Assembly: GCA_033002965.1 (NCBI GenBank)
Contig: JAURVB010001936.1
Location: 62,001-126,000, forward strand
Source of the DNA: Piper betle
Lineage: Eukaryota; Streptophyta; Magnoliopsida; Piperales; Piperaceae
DNA length: 64,000 nucleotides
Direction of reading: 5' to 3'
Program-made: the position numbers and the translations under genes
Part shown: in pieces, positions 61,122-64,000 of the stretch
Position numbering within the stretch: the first letter of the stretch is position 1
How the letters are laid out: every line of letters starts with the position of its first letter
Notes under the pieces: generated by a model
What the model saw: the letters and a program-made list of their open reading frames with translations, nothing else
Databases searched by the model: none
Told to the model about the DNA's origin: nothing

Positions 61122-63070
61122 ACAAGTAAAAAGAACTTTTAAAGTGAGTTTTGGAGATAATTCTTTTGATGGTCATATACATTTACAAAAACAACGTCTT
61201 TTGCCATCTTGGCGACACCTTCGCAAACTCTTTGATCACATTTCAAAGCCTAATATCATCACATCCCACCTCTTTTATAAACAAAGCAAGCATATGATCA
61301 AAATCATTCCCGACCATCTTCCTTTCCAATTAATCATGTTTTTTTCTCTTGTGAAATATTGCTGATATGACAGTTGAAAAACCCTATCTTCCTGTCCCCT
61401 TATCCTTCCATAGTGCAACCAATTGTATATGATCAATCACTTTACATGATTATATATATAACTAGCCCATATTGTTGTCAAGGTCCTCTTCTAGATACTT
61501 TGTCAGTCAATATATGCACTAGACATGACATAGTGGCAAAAATATGGCAAAATAAAAGTTATTTCATTTTCGATTTATATATATACGTATATAGCTAGCC
61601 TTTGGAACTATATATGCTCAATTCAAAGTCCAATATCATTTGATATCTGGATAGATAAAAAAAGATGATCAGAATATGTGTACTTATGGCTTCTGTGCAT
61701 GCACTTGTTAACACTTATTTTGATTCCTTTGAAAAATCTACCAAACAGTAGTAAAGCTGTGAATTGACGAAGATGTTGCAATTGACAAACTTATTATCAT
61801 TTGGATCCTGGAAGATATTTTCAAAAGGGAGATCTGGGTTTTCGTTTTCATATCCCCCCACACCATCTGTGCAAGAGAAACAGCTGCAAGGAAAAAGATT
61901 TTATTATGATATTGCCAAACAGATGTATCAGCAAATCAACCAGCTTGACCCATTCAATCTTTCGTGGGAGCCAGCCAATCTTGAGTATAATTTCACGTGT
62001 AAAGTTGTCGTAATCTTAACTATTTACTTAGGTAAAATTTAAATTATTAATATAAATAGACTATAAATCTTTAATTTCAATAAATTATATTTAAAGAGAA
62101 TTTAAACTCGTTCATTTATACTGGGTCATTATAAAAACAGTGTAATAATAGTTTGCTCCGTCTTAAGAGCTGTCATCTTCTTCATTTGATCAAACCCATG
62201 AAAGCAACCTTAATGTTGATCAGAGATCAAGGGTTTTTTTATTTTCTTGAACAACCGTTTGTGTTGTCTCAACTCTCGTGGCTTAGAGGGGCCACATGAT
62301 GAAGATGAAGAAGGTGAGTCCGACCATTCATCCTACATTTTCCTCCGTAATTGAGATTGTGTCTGTGGTGGGAAAGATTTGAAGCTAACATCAAGACTTA
62401 ATAAAATGTTGTGCTTCAATGGATACAACTCTTAAGAAAGATACGACACTCAATTGATCATCTGCATCTAATCCGAGTTAGCCGGGTCAATACACAATTT
62501 GATTGCTGTTAAATATCAAATCAAATCAAATCAAACCATCATCCAATATCGGAAATTATAAATTGCGGCAAGATAATGCCAAATGTCTTCATGTTTATGT
62601 AGTATGTGCCTTCTAGATGAATGAGAGTAATAAAAATGACCTCAACGTTGACTTCATGCAATCCACACAAAATTTATATCTTTAATATCCTTTGTTTTTG
62701 CCCAACAAGTTATCTCCGTATAATTCAAGAAAGGCCTAAAGCCAATCCAAGAGAATAGTAAAATTTTACATGATCTTTATTTTCAGGTGTGGATAATCTA
62801 TCTCACAAATTCTCCCTCCGAATGCCCAAATCGTTATACCTTTCGTACTAGTCCAAATTTATCCCATGATAAATTTTACTACCTTAAAACTGTTATAGTT
62901 ATAAGACTTTCTTGTATATATACTAATTATTTGTAAGAGGGAGTAAAATGTTGTGGGATATTTCAACTAATTAATATATTATTAAAATATAAAAAATAAA
63001 AAAAATTTTAATTAGTATGATCTCTCATCCTAATCTAAATTTAAAATCAGAGCCTATCTTTAAAATAATG
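61111..63070. other. Mostly AT-rich, unassigned
   Basis: A plus-strand frame at 61764-62042 reads through a moderately normal stretch (RFYYDIAKQMYQQINQLDPF near 61900), but I do not recognise it and see no splice partners. No other gene was found. Confidence 0.35.
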
Positions 63071-63074
63071 TATC

Positions 63075-63345
63075 TTTATTATCTATAATCTATCTTTATT
63101 TGGCACAATACAAGAGGTCAAACCTGCCGGAGAGAAATCAATGTAGATGGGCTTTTCTTCTACAGAACTCTTATGGGTTTTAAATTTTGGTTCACTTGGG
63201 CCATTGTTCTGCAATTCCTGGGCTTTAGCAAAGTCTTTCAACTGACCAAGGTTTCCTTTATAGGGCTTTTTTTCTTGGGCTAAAAAATTAAATGTTTTTT
63301 CAACATAAGCTTCAAATTTATTAGGATTAATAATTATTTAGTACT
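63075..63345 (-). mobile_element. Coding-like minus-strand fragment, possibly viral or retroelement
   Basis: About 85 codons are open on the minus strand without an ATG. They include FEAYVEKTFNFLAQEKKPY, GNLGQLKDFAKAQEL, and KPIYIDFSPAGLTSCIVPN. Just upstream (63385-63435), in a shifted frame, GGKECVQIEIGAKASY reads on. Lys/Glu-rich composition with ordinary codons suggests a degraded polyprotein, perhaps related to the pararetroviral debris at 3.7-7.1 kb. The family was not identified. Confidence 0.3.
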
Positions 63346-63439
63346 TGTCAAGTTTATTGCTGCATCTTCATAGGTAAGATGCTTTTGCGCCTATCTCTAT
63401 TTGTACACATTCCTTTCCTCCTGTAACCGGATTTTATTC

Positions 63440-64000
63440 GGTTGTTTAAAAGTCTTTAATTTTATAAGGGTTTTGACCGGGTATTTTAATTGTTGAAGGT
63501 TTTTATAGTAAATTTTTATTTAACATATTGGCTGGTTCGATTTTTATTTATTTAAAGTAAATTATATAGGAAGGGTGGTCTTATATACGACACAGTCTAT
63601 ATATTAGAGATAGATTTTAATTTTATTGATAAACTCTAGTTAAATAATCAAATAGACTATAATTATATAATACTTTATAAATACAATTTTATATTAAAGA
63701 TAAGCCCAAATTAAATGAGAAAATAGAATATTATCATAATTTATTAATTTTAATTTTTTATCATATTTTGATTGGTGGAATTTTTCCTTTTTCATGGGAT
63801 TAGAGTTTTTTATTCTCCTTTTTATTATTAAGTGGTAAGATGTCCCATGCGTGGTTTAAAAACTTGAACTCTAATGTAGTTTTTTACGGAGTTGAGTCAA
63901 CTCTAAGCCGAATTATAATTTTTTATATTAAAATTTTAAACATGTAAATAAGTAATTGTGTGAAAATATATTTAAATAAATATGTAAATAAATAGTTGTA
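63440..64000. other. AT-rich right edge
   Basis: No gene was seen. The phrases near 63850-63905 (acttgaactct...gagttgagtcaactct) resemble those near 59790-59830, another dispersed repeat. Confidence 0.4.

Noticed and set aside
58881..61182. Tyr-Ile repeat proteins
   Set aside because: Translations of (TA)n microsatellites.

Overview
This is nuclear DNA from a flowering plant. The genes have many short exons with GT-AG (and a few GC-AG) introns. The protein families are plant-specific: CYP82 P450, E-class PPR, type-A response regulator, cytokinin dehydrogenase and a plastid ClpS. Intergenic DNA is AT-rich and holds Ty1-copia and endogenous pararetrovirus debris. The GC-rich first exons of the P450 and of the plastid membrane-protein gene would suit a non-grass monocot, but I cannot fix the species.

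Layout. 1-1.6 kb: first exon of a minus-strand gene running off the left edge. 3.7-7.14 kb: decayed endogenous caulimovirid, partly an inverted duplication. 7.14-8.08 kb: hairpin-bounded, GC-rich element set in TA microsatellites. 9.1-11.4 kb: CYP82-like P450 (+). 12.1-19.7 kb: 19-exon ARF-GAP of the BAR-PH-ArfGAP-ankyrin class (+). 20.1-22.4 kb: plastid ClpS adaptor (-). 22.9-26.5 kb: Ty1-copia gag remnants in inverted orientation. 27.9-29.5 kb: four unrelated gene fragments side by side (calmodulin-like, ZW10/MAG2-like, PPR, CIPK). 31.06 kb: tRNA-like fossil. 32.4-34.3 kb: GC-rich repeats. 35.1-38.3 kb: PPR gene (-) with a probable 5' UTR exon. 39.0-41.7 kb: small plastid membrane protein (+). 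42.7-44.3 kb: rhodanese (STR8-like) pseudogene (+). 45.7-46.7 kb: type-A response regulator (-). 51.7-54.4 kb: cytokinin dehydrogenase (-). 54.4-64 kb: almost gene-free, with TA microsatellites, a C-rich element and weak retroelement traces.

Cross-cutting patterns. (1) Three otherwise intact genes (ARF-GAP, ClpS, plastid membrane protein) each lack exactly one base by exon-phase bookkeeping, two of them in homopolymers, and the P450 start is out of frame. Consensus error is the first explanation to test. (2) The long introns of four genes are each built from diverged tandem repeats of about 100-320 bp. (3) A family of hairpin-ended GC-rich elements sits in or beside (TA)n tracts, and one copy lies with the captured gene fragments. 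(4) Two separate inverted duplications, one viral and one copia, could make hairpin RNA. The response regulator and the cytokinin dehydrogenase are consecutive intact genes, and both are known brakes on cytokinin signalling.
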